From Brevibacillus choshinensis (GTDB lineage Bacteria; Bacillota; Bacilli; Brevibacillales; Brevibacillaceae): a stretch of 47,500 bases of DNA. Shown here piece after piece: positions 24,765-32,834 of the stretch. The stretch's first letter is position 1. Every line of letters starts with the position of its first letter. Where the stretch lies: the NCBI RefSeq assembly GCF_001420695.1, contig NZ_LJJB01000015.1, positions 225,001 through 272,500 on the forward strand, written 5' to 3'. Made by a program: the position numbers and the translations under genes. A model generated the notes under the pieces. That model was given only the letters and a program-made list of their open reading frames with translations, made no database searches and had not been told where the DNA came from.

Positions 24765-25439
24765 TCATTGCTTGCTGTTTTTCACCCATTGGGCTACTGT
24801 TACGGTTCGCTTGGCTTGATGCTGGACCGCACCACTTACGTCCTCGACCATTTTTCCTTCCTGATTGACGGTGACGCTCGTTCCGTACGGATTTCCCCCT
24901 GCTCCAAAAATGACTGGATCCGTGTAACCCGGAGGCACCACGATAGCCCCCCAGTGATGCATAGTCGTGTACAACTGCATGATGGTCTGTTCTTGTCCGC
25001 CATGAGCGTTCTGGGCGGAAGTCATCGCACTCACGACTTTGTTGGCTAGCTTGCCATGAAACCACAAGCCACCTGTCGTATCCAAAAACTGCTTCACCTG
25101 ACCTGGCACGTTGCCAAATCGCGTCGGGACGCTAAAAATGATGGCGTCTGCCCACTCCAGGTCATGTAAGGTTACTTCCGGAATCTCCTTGGTCGCATCC
25201 ACATGAGCGCGCCAGGCAGGATTGGAATCGATCGCTGATTGAGGTGCCCACTCAGGAATCTTCAAGAGTTTGACTTCTGCACCCGCTTCCTTGCCGCCAG
25301 CCACGGCCCATTCTGCCATTTGATGATTTGTCCCTGTCGAGCTGTAATAAATGACGGCTAAATTTACTTTTGGCGGTTCTGGAATGGGCTCTTCCTGTTT
25401 CTTCGGCTCCATTCCAAACAGTCTAGAAAAGAATCCCAC
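24765..25439 (-). CDS. WrbA-type flavodoxin-like NAD(P)H:quinone reductase, N-terminally extended
   Basis: A 224-residue flavodoxin-fold protein. The FMN-phosphate loop is YYSSTGTN (about 34-41), and VPTRFGNVPGQVKQFLD and HGGQEQT mark the WrbA family, which reduces quinones by two electrons and so avoids semiquinones. Compared with its close paralogue at 27784-28395 it has an extra N-terminal segment of about 23 residues (GFFSRLFGMEPKKQ plus a Pro/Glu-rich linker), perhaps a membrane-association helix. The start is taken at GTG 25439 with AGGTGGG seven bases upstream; GTG 25451 is the alternative. It is the last gene of the mhqN-O-D operon. Confidence 0.85.
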   Translation of the reverse strand: MGFFSRLFGMEPKKQEEPIPEPPKVNLAVIYYSSTGTNHQMAEWAVAGGKEAGAEVKLLKIPEWAPQSAIDSNPAWRAHVDATKEIPEVTLHDLEWADAIIFSVPTRFGNVPGQVKQFLDTTGGLWFHGKLANKVVSAMTSAQNAHGGQEQTIMQLYTTMHHWGAIVVPPGYTDPVIFGAGGNPYGTSVTVNQEGKMVEDVSGAVQHQAKRTVTVAQWVKNSKQ

Positions 25440-25461
25440 GTTACATCCCACCTACCTTTCA

Positions 25462-26076
25462 TTAGTCTTGGTCGAATATTTCCCGAAACCACTCGGCTGA
25501 AGCATCTACTTCCATACCGGTGAGCTGATGACCATAGGATGCCCAATGGAGTGAAATAGAAGCACCCGCCTCTTTCAACAGACGATGTAATTCCTCTGTT
25601 TCCTGTGGGGAACAGATCGGGTCATTCGTTCCTGCACTCACAAAAATCGGTACTCCTGACAAATCGGGCAAAGGAATCCCGCGGCGCGGCACCATTGGAT
25701 GATAGAGGATAGCTCCTCTCAATGCATCCTGATAATGGAACAGCAGGCTGCCTGCAATATTAGCTCCATTGGAATAGCCAACCGCGACCAGATTGTCACG
25801 ATCAAATGGATATTCAACGGCTGCCTGATCCAGAAAATCATTAAGCTCTTTGGTACGGAAAATGAGATCCTCTTCGTCAAAAACGCCTTCCGCGAGTCTT
25901 CTGAAAAAGCGTGGCATTCCATTTTCCAGTACGTTTCCTCGCACGCTGAGTACAGCAGAGCCTGGATAAATCCGTGAGGCTAGCGGCAAGAGATCGTTCT
26001 CGTCTCCTCCTGTACCGTGTAAAAGCAGTAAGGTAGGTGCATTTGGATCAGTCCCTTTGCGAAATATATGTTTCAT
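25462..26076 (-). CDS. mhqD: MhqD-like carboxylesterase/phospholipase
   Basis: A 204-residue alpha/beta hydrolase of the phospholipase/carboxylesterase type. It has LLHGTGGDENDL near residue 20, the nucleophile elbow GYSNGAN with Ser at about 101, Asp in GTNDPICSP and a C-terminal His in YGHQL. It closely resembles Bacillus MhqD. Its ATG follows the mhqO stop codon with no base between, so translation is coupled. MhqD is part of the methylhydroquinone/catechol stress regulon; its exact substrate is not known. Confidence 0.85.
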   Translation of the reverse strand: MKHIFRKGTDPNAPTLLLLHGTGGDENDLLPLASRIYPGSAVLSVRGNVLENGMPRFFRRLAEGVFDEEDLIFRTKELNDFLDQAAVEYPFDRDNLVAVGYSNGANIAGSLLFHYQDALRGAILYHPMVPRRGIPLPDLSGVPIFVSAGTNDPICSPQETEELHRLLKEAGASISLHWASYGHQLTGMEVDASAEWFREIFDQD

Positions 26077-27024
26077 TTACTTATCTCCCTCCAGCACACG
26101 TACGGTGATCGGCATCAGGCCATCCTCAATCTGTGCCCGATGTGGTTCATACCATTCCGGAAGCATCAGTTTTTGGCCCAATTCATCAAACGTCTCATCC
26201 TTTTCAAAGCCCGGAGGATCGGTCGCGATCTCAAAGAGAATTTCCCCATATTCCCGGAAGTAAACCGCGTTGAAATACTGCCTGTCCACGATATCGGTTG
26301 GCTGCAGACCATATGCCCGCACGCGCTGTTGCCACTGACGATGATCGCTGTCGTCTTTCGCTCTCCAAGCGATATGGTGGACGGTCCCTGCTCCCCCTGC
26401 ACCGCGCAACATCGGTTTGGCATTGACATCAATAATATTGCCGATATCCCCTACTGACTGAAAACGGACGAGTCCTCCCTCTTCACCGACCTTTTCCAGA
26501 CCCATCAGGTTTTGCAACACTTCCATCGTCTTCGCAGGGTTTACACTATAGAGAATCGCACCACCAAATCCTTTGATCGCCTTATCGGCAGGCACTCCTC
26601 CAAAAGACCACTTGCTCAGCTGCCCGCCTTCGCGCTCTACTAGCTCCAGCTGCAGTCCGTCCTGATCCGCAAATTGCAGATACGTCTCCCCAAAGCGTTC
26701 TACACGGGAATAGGAAACGTTGAATGTATTCAGTCGTTCTTCCCAGAATCCTAGAGTCCCAACCGGAACCATAAAGGTCGTATAGCCCACCTGTCCGCCG
26801 CCGATGCGTCCTTTGCGAGAAGTGGCCCATGGAAAGAACGTGATGGCTGTTCCTGGACTACCCACTTCGTTTCCGAAATACAGATGGTACACTTCTGGTG
26901 CATCAAAGTTGATGGTCTTCTTCACGAGTCTCAGGCCGAGCAAGCCAGCGTAAAAATCGACGTTCTCCTGTGCATTTTTCACAAAGGCAGTGATGTGGTG
27001 AATTCCTGCAGTTTGCTGATTCAT
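26077..27024 (-). CDS. mhqO: MhqO-like ring-cleaving dioxygenase (VOC family)
   Basis: A 315-residue protein with two vicinal-oxygen-chelate modules. IHHITAFVKN (about 8-17) supplies the first metal His. The second module has VHHIAW (about 212-217) and a Glu in EYGEILFEIATDPPGF (about 255-270), giving the two-His/one-Glu iron site of extradiol dioxygenases. The MhqO/LinE-like group opens hydroquinone or catechol rings. It lies between mhqN and mhqD with 21- and 0-base gaps. The start has GGGGAGG upstream. Confidence 0.88.
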   Translation of the reverse strand: MNQQTAGIHHITAFVKNAQENVDFYAGLLGLRLVKKTINFDAPEVYHLYFGNEVGSPGTAITFFPWATSRKGRIGGGQVGYTTFMVPVGTLGFWEERLNTFNVSYSRVERFGETYLQFADQDGLQLELVEREGGQLSKWSFGGVPADKAIKGFGGAILYSVNPAKTMEVLQNLMGLEKVGEEGGLVRFQSVGDIGNIIDVNAKPMLRGAGGAGTVHHIAWRAKDDSDHRQWQQRVRAYGLQPTDIVDRQYFNAVYFREYGEILFEIATDPPGFEKDETFDELGQKLMLPEWYEPHRAQIEDGLMPITVRVLEGDK

Positions 27025-27045
27025 TTCTTTTTCCTCCCCTATTGT

Positions 27046-27681
27046 TCACTTCATTGTAAATTGGTTATAGCTGACGAACTCTCCGACGGGCTTTCGATAG
27101 CCTCTTACTCGTTGTCCAGAAAGATCTTCTTTACCGATCGTGATCATCATGGCCGGTACATACTGATCGGGGATGCCTAAAATCTGACGAATCTCCCCGG
27201 GGTCAAAACCGATCATTGGGCAGGTATCCCACCCTTTTTCTTTTGCTGCCAGCATAAACAGCATCGCGGACAGGCTCGCCGTGCGAATCGCTTCGTCCCG
27301 CTTTAGCGACTCTCCCCCTTTTGCGTAGAACGTGTGTATGGAGGAAACCGTATCGTCGAATTCCCGCTTATCGATAACTCCCAAATGAAGAAGTCCTTCG
27401 TTGATTTTCCCTGCTTGTAAATGCGCCTCTGTATCGCCCAGTATGAGAATAACGGCCGAAGAGGTTTTCACCTTATATTGCTTCTGTGCGGCTTCGTATA
27501 CTCTATTTTTGATGTTTACGTCGTTTACGATGACATAGTGAGCATGCTGTAAGTTAAAAGCGGACGGTGCAAATTTCACGAGCGAGAGGATTTCATCGAG
27601 CTCACTCGATGAGAGTTTGGTATCAGGTATAAATTTGCTAGCGGATCGGCGTTGCTTCACCAGGTTCGAAAATTCACTCAT
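27046..27681 (-). CDS. mhqN: MhqN/YodC-like nitroreductase
   Basis: A 211-residue FMN-dependent nitroreductase. It starts with the family motif KQRRSASKF (about 8-16), has APSAFNLQHAHYVIV for FMN binding, and MIGFDPGEIRQILG near the C-terminus. It resembles Bacillus YodC (MhqN), which reduces quinones or nitro compounds. ATG 27681 is selected because AGAGGAG lies eight bases upstream; the in-frame ATG at 27705 abuts the operator and has no site. It is the first gene of the operon and sits next to an MhqR-type box. Confidence 0.88.
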   Translation of the reverse strand: MSEFSNLVKQRRSASKFIPDTKLSSSELDEILSLVKFAPSAFNLQHAHYVIVNDVNIKNRVYEAAQKQYKVKTSSAVILILGDTEAHLQAGKINEGLLHLGVIDKREFDDTVSSIHTFYAKGGESLKRDEAIRTASLSAMLFMLAAKEKGWDTCPMIGFDPGEIRQILGIPDQYVPAMMITIGKEDLSGQRVRGYRKPVGEFVSYNQFTMK

Positions 27682-27705
27682 AGGACGTTCTCCTCTCGGT
27701 TTCAA

Positions 27706-27725
27706 ACTTCTTTAATTTGAGATGT
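27706..27725. promoter_or_regulatory. MhqR-type operator upstream of mhqN
   Basis: ACTTCT-TTAATTTG-AGATGT has arms that match in five of six positions and the eight-base centre of the MhqR consensus (ATCT-N8-AGAT). It lies 25-44 bases ahead of the mhqN start. Confidence 0.6.
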
Positions 27726-27727
27726 TA

Positions 27728-27764
27728 TTCGAAATGAGGAGAAGGTGCTTCCCCACATTTCGAA
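27728..27764. repeat. Stem-loop between the second flavodoxin gene and mhqN
   Basis: TTCGAAATG (27728-27736) pairs perfectly with CATTTCGAA (27756-27764). It follows the stop of the upstream flavodoxin gene by 20 bases but lacks a clear T-run, so it may be a weak terminator or processing site. Confidence 0.45.
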
Positions 27765-27783
27765 GCTTGAATCCGACGCTTCC

Positions 27784-28395
27784 TTACTGGATGCCTTTTT
27801 TCACCCATTCAGCGACCGTAACGGTACGTTTCGCCTGATGCTTGACTGCGCCGCTCACATCTTCCACCATTTTTCCGTTCTGGTCGACGGTTACACTCGT
27901 TCCATAAGGGTTGCCACCTGCTCCGAAAATGACTGGATCGGTGTAACCCGGTGCTGCAACAATTGCTCCCCAGTGGTACATCGTGGTGTACAGTTGGAGA
28001 ATCGTTTGTTCTTGGCCACCGTGCGCGTTTTGAGCGGAAGTCATCGCGCTCACGACTTTATTGGCCAGCTTCCCGTGGAACCAAAGTCCACCTGTCGTAT
28101 CGAGGAATTGTTTCACTTGACCTGGTACGTTACCAAAACGAGTGGGGATACTGAAGATGATTGCGTCTGCCCATTCCAGATCAGCCAGTGTTACTTCCGG
28201 TACATCCTTGGTTGCTTCCACGTGCGCTTTCCAAGCAGGATTGCCTGCGATTGCTGCCTCTGGTGCCAATTCCGGTACTTTCAATACTTTGACCTCTGCT
28301 CCTGCGGCTTTCGCTCCTTCTTCTGCCCACTGAGCCAGCTGATAGTTTGTTCCAGTCGAGCTGTAATAGATCACTGCCAAATTTACGTTTGCCAT
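27784..28395 (-). CDS. WrbA-type flavodoxin-like NAD(P)H:quinone reductase
   Basis: A 203-residue WrbA-like protein with the FMN loop YYSSTGTN (about 10-17), PTRFGNVPGQVKQF and AQNAHGGQEQT. It is the standard family length and lacks the N-terminal extension of its paralogue at 24765-25439. The two share long identical stretches, so they are a recent duplication around the mhq operon. It has its own promoter region with a perfect 24-bp palindrome of the MhqR type. AAGGAG supports the start. Confidence 0.88.
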   Translation of the reverse strand: MANVNLAVIYYSSTGTNYQLAQWAEEGAKAAGAEVKVLKVPELAPEAAIAGNPAWKAHVEATKDVPEVTLADLEWADAIIFSIPTRFGNVPGQVKQFLDTTGGLWFHGKLANKVVSAMTSAQNAHGGQEQTILQLYTTMYHWGAIVAAPGYTDPVIFGAGGNPYGTSVTVDQNGKMVEDVSGAVKHQAKRTVTVAEWVKKGIQ

Positions 28396-28554
28396 TTTAT
28401 ATCGCTCCTTATTTTTCGTATTGTCCTAATTCCTCTGCCGAATGCCAAAGTACCGAACCACCTCCCGAAAAGTTCGGATAGCGTACTCGCTGCTACCACG
28501 ACTTCCTTATCATTCCCAAATGACTACTTCATCAGTATGTTTTATCCTGATGTC

Positions 28555-28584
28555 ATATATCTTAAATTTAAGATATATATACAA
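28555..28584 (-). promoter_or_regulatory. Promoter and perfect MhqR-type operator of the second flavodoxin gene
   Basis: 28555-28578 is an exact 24-bp palindrome with core ATCT-TAAATTTA-AGAT, matching the MhqR consensus. On the minus strand TTGTAT (28584-28579) and GATATA or ATATAT 17-18 bases on form a promoter whose spacer is the palindrome, so binding would block RNA polymerase. Confidence 0.75.
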
Positions 28585-28590
28585 AAAAAT

Positions 28591-29046
28591 TTACTTTTTT
28601 AAATCTGCTACTCTCAACCCTGTCTCTTTTAATAGGTCGATCATCGTATTCTTTTGATCAGTCGTCAATCCTTCAAAGAGAGTCTCGATAACGGCACGAT
28701 GCTGAGGAAAAATTTCATCCATCAACTTTCGCCCTGCATCGGTGATCGAGGCATAAATGACACGTCGATCCTCCTTACAAAGCTTGCGTTCCAATAATTT
28801 CTTGGATTCCAGCTTATCGATCACATAGGTCATACTGCCACTCGCCAACAACACTTTTTTGCCGATATGCTGGATGGGCTGCTCCCCTTTATGATACAGC
28901 AGCTCCAGTACCATAAACTCGGATGGATTCAATCCGTATCGTTTCATATCATCCGTCACAAAATCGCTGATGGAACGATAGGCTCTCGACAGGATCACGA
29001 ACAATTTCAATGAGAGTTCGTCGTTGTTACCATCTTCTCTTTTCAC
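28591..29046 (-). CDS. mhqR: MarR-family repressor MhqR
   Basis: A 151-residue MarR-type winged-helix repressor. The segment LSLKLFVILSRAYRSISD at the N-terminus and GLNPSEFMVLELLYHKGEQPIQHIG are close to Bacillus MhqR (YkvE). The wing contains KLCKEDRRVIYASIT. MhqR represses quinone-detoxification genes and is released under methylhydroquinone or catechol stress. A matching palindrome lies 20 bases ahead of its GTG start, suggesting autoregulation, and two more lie ahead of the flavodoxin and mhqN genes downstream on the same strand. Confidence 0.88.
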   Translation of the reverse strand: MKREDGNNDELSLKLFVILSRAYRSISDFVTDDMKRYGLNPSEFMVLELLYHKGEQPIQHIGKKVLLASGSMTYVIDKLESKKLLERKLCKEDRRVIYASITDAGRKLMDEIFPQHRAVIETLFEGLTTDQKNTMIDLLKETGLRVADLKK

Positions 29047-29065
29047 AGAACCAGATCCTTCAATA

Positions 29066-29089
29066 AATTATCTTTAATTCGAGATAATT
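29066..29089. promoter_or_regulatory. MhqR-type operator upstream of mhqR
   Basis: AATTATCT-TTAATTCG-AGATAATT has perfect eight-base arms around an eight-base centre, the same layout as the boxes at 28555 and 27706. Confidence 0.75.
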
Positions 29090-29182
29090 GTATGATGAAA
29101 TTTCCTCTTTGTCAACCCGATCATTAAGAAAACTCTATCGAGGTCTTTTCATGGTGGAGCGACCGCGTTTTAGCGGAAAGTT

Positions 29183-29284
29183 TCACCGAAGTAATGCCAG
29201 AAGTGGACGCTGAGGTACTTCGCCAATATTCGGCTCGAATCCGGCCTGCCGACAAAATTTTTCTACCAACGCCAACCGTCCAAA
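29183..29284 (-). pseudogene. Possible fragment of a LysR effector domain
   Basis: A minus-strand frame ending at TGA 29185-29183 reads LALVEKFCRQAGFEPNI, which resembles the conserved (F)CRQAGFEPN region of LysR effector domains. There is no start or DNA-binding part. It lies in the 240-base gap between the MhqR box and the MFS terminator; the rest of the gap is unassigned. Confidence 0.3.
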
Positions 29285-29295
29285 CCCAGAATAAA

Positions 29296-29325
29296 AAACA
29301 TCCCTTCCTAGGTGAAGGGATGTTT
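29296..29325 (-). terminator. Terminator of the DHA2 exporter gene
   Basis: AAACATCCCTTC pairs with GAAGGGATGTTT around a six-base loop. On the minus strand T6 follows. Confidence 0.85.
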
Positions 29326-29331
29326 GACCAC

Positions 29332-30816
29332 TTAGCTCGGTGATATTTGCTTGGCTGTAGGCTGCTTTTCTGGTGATGCCGATCGTTTCAGAAAAAAGGA
29401 AGCAATCAACGCGATGACCACCAAGGCAAAAGCTAGCAAGAACGCACTCTTCATCCCCGCGATCATAGAGAACATTTTCAACGTAGATTCGTCCTGTCCC
29501 GGAATCGGATTCTGCAAGTACTGTCTGGTGCCATTCATCATGACCGTTACCAGCAAGGCTGTCCCTACAGCTCCTGCTACCTGCTGCAACGTACCGATGA
29601 TAGCCGTGCCATGGGGATATAAAGGGGGTGGAAGTTCATTCAGAGCATTTGTCATTACCGGCATCATCAACATGGATATGCCCAGCATGAGCGAGGTGTT
29701 CAACAACATGATCATCACGTACGAGATCGTTACGCCAATGAAAGCAAATTGCCACAAGGTATGCGCAATCAGCAACAATCCGATGATCGCCAGCCACCTC
29801 GCTCCAAACTTATCAAACAGTCGGCCCGTGATCGGCGACATGATCCCCATGATCACTCCACCTGGCAGCATAACTAGTCCTGCCTCAAACGGAGTGTAGC
29901 CCAGCGCATTCTGTAGAAAAATAGGCAAAAGCATCATCGCTGCAAACATCGCCATCATCACGATGATCATGATCAGGGTCGATATTCGAAAAATGCGATA
30001 CTGAAACGTCCGAAGATCAAGCAATGGCTCCGCAATCCGCAACTGCCTTCTGGTAAAGAGCGCGAGCGAGATAACACCTATAATGATAGGCAGCAGGACT
30101 CCATAGCCAGACCATCCTCCATGCCCTTCACTTGCACTGCTAAATCCGTACACAATTCCTCCAAATCCTAACGTAGAAAGCAGGAGTGATAACAGATCGA
30201 CACGAGGCTTCGTCGTCTCTGTCACGTTTTTCAATCTGGCAAAGGCAAAGATCATGACGAACACGGCGATCGGTAGTACCCCATAGAACAGATATCGCCA
30301 GCTAAAATGCTCTACGATGATTCCCGACAAGGTCGGACCAATCGCCGGAGCAAAAGTGATCACAATCCCGATCGTCCCCATTGCCGATCCCCTTTTTTCG
30401 ATCGGAACGATAGCAAATACCACATTGGTCAGCAATGGGAACAGGAGTCCCGTACCTGCCGCCTGAAGAATTCTTCCAATAACGAGCGTAGAAAACCCAG
30501 GTGAGAGGGCAGCGATGAGAGTTCCTAGTGTAAAGAGTCCCATCGCGGATAGAAACAACCCTCTAGTCGTAAATCGTTGGAGCAAATAAGCGGTGACGGG
30601 AATGAGTACCCCGATAATTAGCAAATATCCCGTAGTCAGCCACTGGGCCGTGCTTGGCAGAATGCCGAGGTCAGCCATGATTTTGGATAAGGCCACATTC
30701 AGGAGCGTCTCATTGAGGATTGCCACGAAGACGCCCAAAATCATCACCATGACCACCATGAAATTACCTTTGCTCCCAAAAGTACCCCCAACACTCTTCA
30801 AGTCCTGTGTGTCCAC
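29332..30816 (-). CDS. DHA2-family (EmrB/QacA) multidrug MFS transporter
   Basis: A 494-residue, fourteen-span drug:proton antiporter. Near the N-terminus is LNETLLNVALSKIM (the family motif LDxTIVNVALP), then RILQAAGTGLLFP in segment 4 and GSAMGTIGIVITFAPAIGPTLSGI, the antiporter motif C. It probably exports hydrophobic drugs or cations. GTG at 30816 is preferred, with AGGGGA about seven bases upstream; an in-frame ATG at 30861 lacks a site. Close to LmrB-type exporters in layout. The substrate is unknown. Confidence 0.85.
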   Translation of the reverse strand: MDTQDLKSVGGTFGSKGNFMVVMVMILGVFVAILNETLLNVALSKIMADLGILPSTAQWLTTGYLLIIGVLIPVTAYLLQRFTTRGLFLSAMGLFTLGTLIAALSPGFSTLVIGRILQAAGTGLLFPLLTNVVFAIVPIEKRGSAMGTIGIVITFAPAIGPTLSGIIVEHFSWRYLFYGVLPIAVFVMIFAFARLKNVTETTKPRVDLLSLLLSTLGFGGIVYGFSSASEGHGGWSGYGVLLPIIIGVISLALFTRRQLRIAEPLLDLRTFQYRIFRISTLIMIIVMMAMFAAMMLLPIFLQNALGYTPFEAGLVMLPGGVIMGIMSPITGRLFDKFGARWLAIIGLLLIAHTLWQFAFIGVTISYVMIMLLNTSLMLGISMLMMPVMTNALNELPPPLYPHGTAIIGTLQQVAGAVGTALLVTVMMNGTRQYLQNPIPGQDESTLKMFSMIAGMKSAFLLAFALVVIALIASFFLKRSASPEKQPTAKQISPS

Positions 30817-31070
30817 AATCGTTCCCCTTTCCGTGTCGAATGGATCGAACCGCTTACCCATGTTCGGTACACGTTAAAATTTCAGCCCCCCCATTCTAGC
30901 GTGAAAAAGAGCCGAAGATTTCTTCTCGATTGCGGTGTTGGGTAAAATACCAATTTTTACTTTTACAAACATACGTTCCTGACTTTATAATCAAATTGCG
31001 GGCAACACTGGGAGATAGGCCCATTCTCGCACAGAACGGTATGACCCATTTTAATTATCCAAGGAGCTGA

Positions 31071-31508
31071 ATGTTCATGACACTGCGATTGACTCCCTAC
31101 CTCATGATGGATGGTAATGCAAAAGAGGCCATCGAGTTCTACGAGAAAGCATTGGAAGCGAAAGTGCTCTTCCAACAAACGTTCGGAGAGATGCCGGAAA
31201 ACCCTGAGTTTCCTTTGCCTGAAGCTGCCCGTAATCGCATCGGACATGCCATGATCAAGATCGGAGAATCCGAGCTGATGTTTTCGGATACGTTCCCTGG
31301 TCAGCCCGTTCAAATTGGGAATCAGGTGACCATTTGCATCTCGACCAACGATCCTGCAAAATCCAGACAATTGTATGAAGCCCTGCAAGAAGGCGGCACT
31401 GTCGTCATGCCGTTGCAGGAAGCTTTTTTTAGTCCCGCCTACGGCATTGTTACAGACAAGTTCGGCGTGAGTTTCCAAATCTATACAGAAGGCCAACACA
31501 ATATGTAA
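31071..31508 (+). CDS. PhnB-like VOC-family protein
   Basis: A 145-residue glyoxalase-fold protein of the PhnB/YjdN type. The N-terminus TPYLMMDGNAKEAIEFYEKAL and C-terminus YGIVTDKFGVSFQIY are typical. This subgroup usually lacks a full metal site, so it may bind a small molecule rather than catalyse. AAGGAG ends four bases before ATG 31071 and ten before ATG 31077; family alignment favours the latter, so two extra residues are possible. Single gene, divergent from the DHA2 exporter. Confidence 0.85.
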   Translation: MFMTLRLTPYLMMDGNAKEAIEFYEKALEAKVLFQQTFGEMPENPEFPLPEAARNRIGHAMIKIGESELMFSDTFPGQPVQIGNQVTICISTNDPAKSRQLYEALQEGGTVVMPLQEAFFSPAYGIVTDKFGVSFQIYTEGQHNM

Positions 31509-31516
31509 TAGTAAAA

Positions 31517-31547
31517 AACTGAGTCGCCTGCTAGAGGTGACTCGGTT
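31517..31547 (+). terminator. Terminator after the PhnB-like gene
   Basis: AACTGAGTCGCCT pairs with AGGTGACTCGGTT with few mismatches. TTCTTCTCT follows. Confidence 0.6.
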
Positions 31548-31611
31548 CTTCTCTATCCAAAAGCGCGGCACAGGTTTAGAGCTCGATTGACGGGCGGGCG
31601 GTCTTACCTGC

Positions 31612-32658
31612 TTAACTAATCCAGGTAGGCACTGCTTCAGTTACCTGCCATTGTCCATTTTTCCGGTTCAGCACCACTCTGAATCCTATTGCCCCGCCTG
31701 TTCCTCTGTGCTTGAAACCATTCAAAACAACTTGGCCATCGAAAATCGAGATTTTATTGATCCGTAGCAACAGTCCTGCAAGTCCTGTATTCTCCCGATT
31801 GTACAAACCCTCTTCTCTTAATTGCTCCAGGGATGCTTCCATCGTCTTGACTTTGTATTTCTCAAAATACTGGAGCACTTGTTTCTTGCCCGATTCATGA
31901 AAGCCAGGTACATCGCTCATGTCGACCACAATATAGTTCAAGTTGGAATTGAGAGTAGTGTCCAAAGGCATTACCGCATCCAATGCCAGACAAAACCAAT
32001 TAGCCGCATCACGCTCGAGTAGGGGAGTGGCTGCCCTCGTGAAAAGGAACCCGGTTGGATCATCTATTTCCTCAAAGACATACATCTTGGTAGTGGCAGG
32101 GGTACTGTTTCCCCCGATGTAGTCCTCTTCCTTAACCGGAAGACCGGTGTCCGGATCGATGTAGGCAATCGTTACCGCAGGCTGGCTACCTTCTCTCGTA
32201 TATGTCAAGCGATTGACCTGACGTCCATTGAACTCAACCGTACCTGTACGCTCCCACCGCGCGCCGCTGTACCACCTGACGACTGCCTCAAACAATGGGT
32301 TTTTGTTATTTCGTATATTGTATGGGTCCTGTATATCCATGCTTATTTCTGCTTTCTCCCCTTGGCTACGGGCTATCTCAAATGGCTTTTCATTTTGATA
32401 GAGAATCACTTCTCGGTGTTGATTCATAGCTATCACTGCCTCGTCTGTCAATCCGTACTGGACGATGTCCATTCGAGAATGTTTCCGCTGTATGTCTTGC
32501 CAAGTGTCCACAATGACGATGCTATCCGTGCTTTTCGTCATCACTTGCATGTGCTGCACGCTGGGCTTCGGTGGAACGGGCGTTTGCTCCATCGCATTGA
32601 CCTCCCCGCTCCCCAGCAGCACCACAAACACCAAGAACCATGCGCTCCATTTTTTCAT
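31612..32658 (-). CDS. Secreted protein of unknown function
   Basis: A 348-residue exported protein. ATG 32658 has AAGGGGG upstream and opens a clear signal peptide (MKKWSAWFLVFVVLLGSGEVNA, cleavage likely after NA). The mature part begins with a Pro/Gln linker and is mostly beta: text such as GTVEFNGRQVNRLTYTREG and IDPDTGLPVKEE resembles LolA/RseB-like or outer-sheet lipoprotein folds. No catalytic motif is seen. Upstream in-frame codons to 32721 lack a ribosome binding site. It stands alone between two terminator-bounded units. Confidence 0.75.
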   Translation of the reverse strand: MKKWSAWFLVFVVLLGSGEVNAMEQTPVPPKPSVQHMQVMTKSTDSIVIVDTWQDIQRKHSRMDIVQYGLTDEAVIAMNQHREVILYQNEKPFEIARSQGEKAEISMDIQDPYNIRNNKNPLFEAVVRWYSGARWERTGTVEFNGRQVNRLTYTREGSQPAVTIAYIDPDTGLPVKEEDYIGGNSTPATTKMYVFEEIDDPTGFLFTRAATPLLERDAANWFCLALDAVMPLDTTLNSNLNYIVVDMSDVPGFHESGKKQVLQYFEKYKVKTMEASLEQLREEGLYNRENTGLAGLLLRINKISIFDGQVVLNGFKHRGTGGAIGFRVVLNRKNGQWQVTEAVPTWIS

Positions 32659-32751
32659 TTTTATCCCCCTTTGTATCACCCATATTTTTACAGAGGCTTC
32701 AAGAAGGGAATGGTTTCGCATTCAACGCGTTCATTTCCGGCAGAACTAGAA

Positions 32752-32790
32752 AAGGCATTTCCAACCCTCGAAAAAAGGTTAGAAATGCCT
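32752..32790 (-). terminator. Terminator of the copper ATPase gene
   Basis: AGGCATTTC-C-AACC pairs with GGTT-A-GAAATGCCT. On the minus strand TTTTC follows. Confidence 0.75.
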
Positions 32791-32834
32791 AAATAAGCAG
32801 TGAAAATCAGCGTAAGCCTTGTGTAAACCATACC

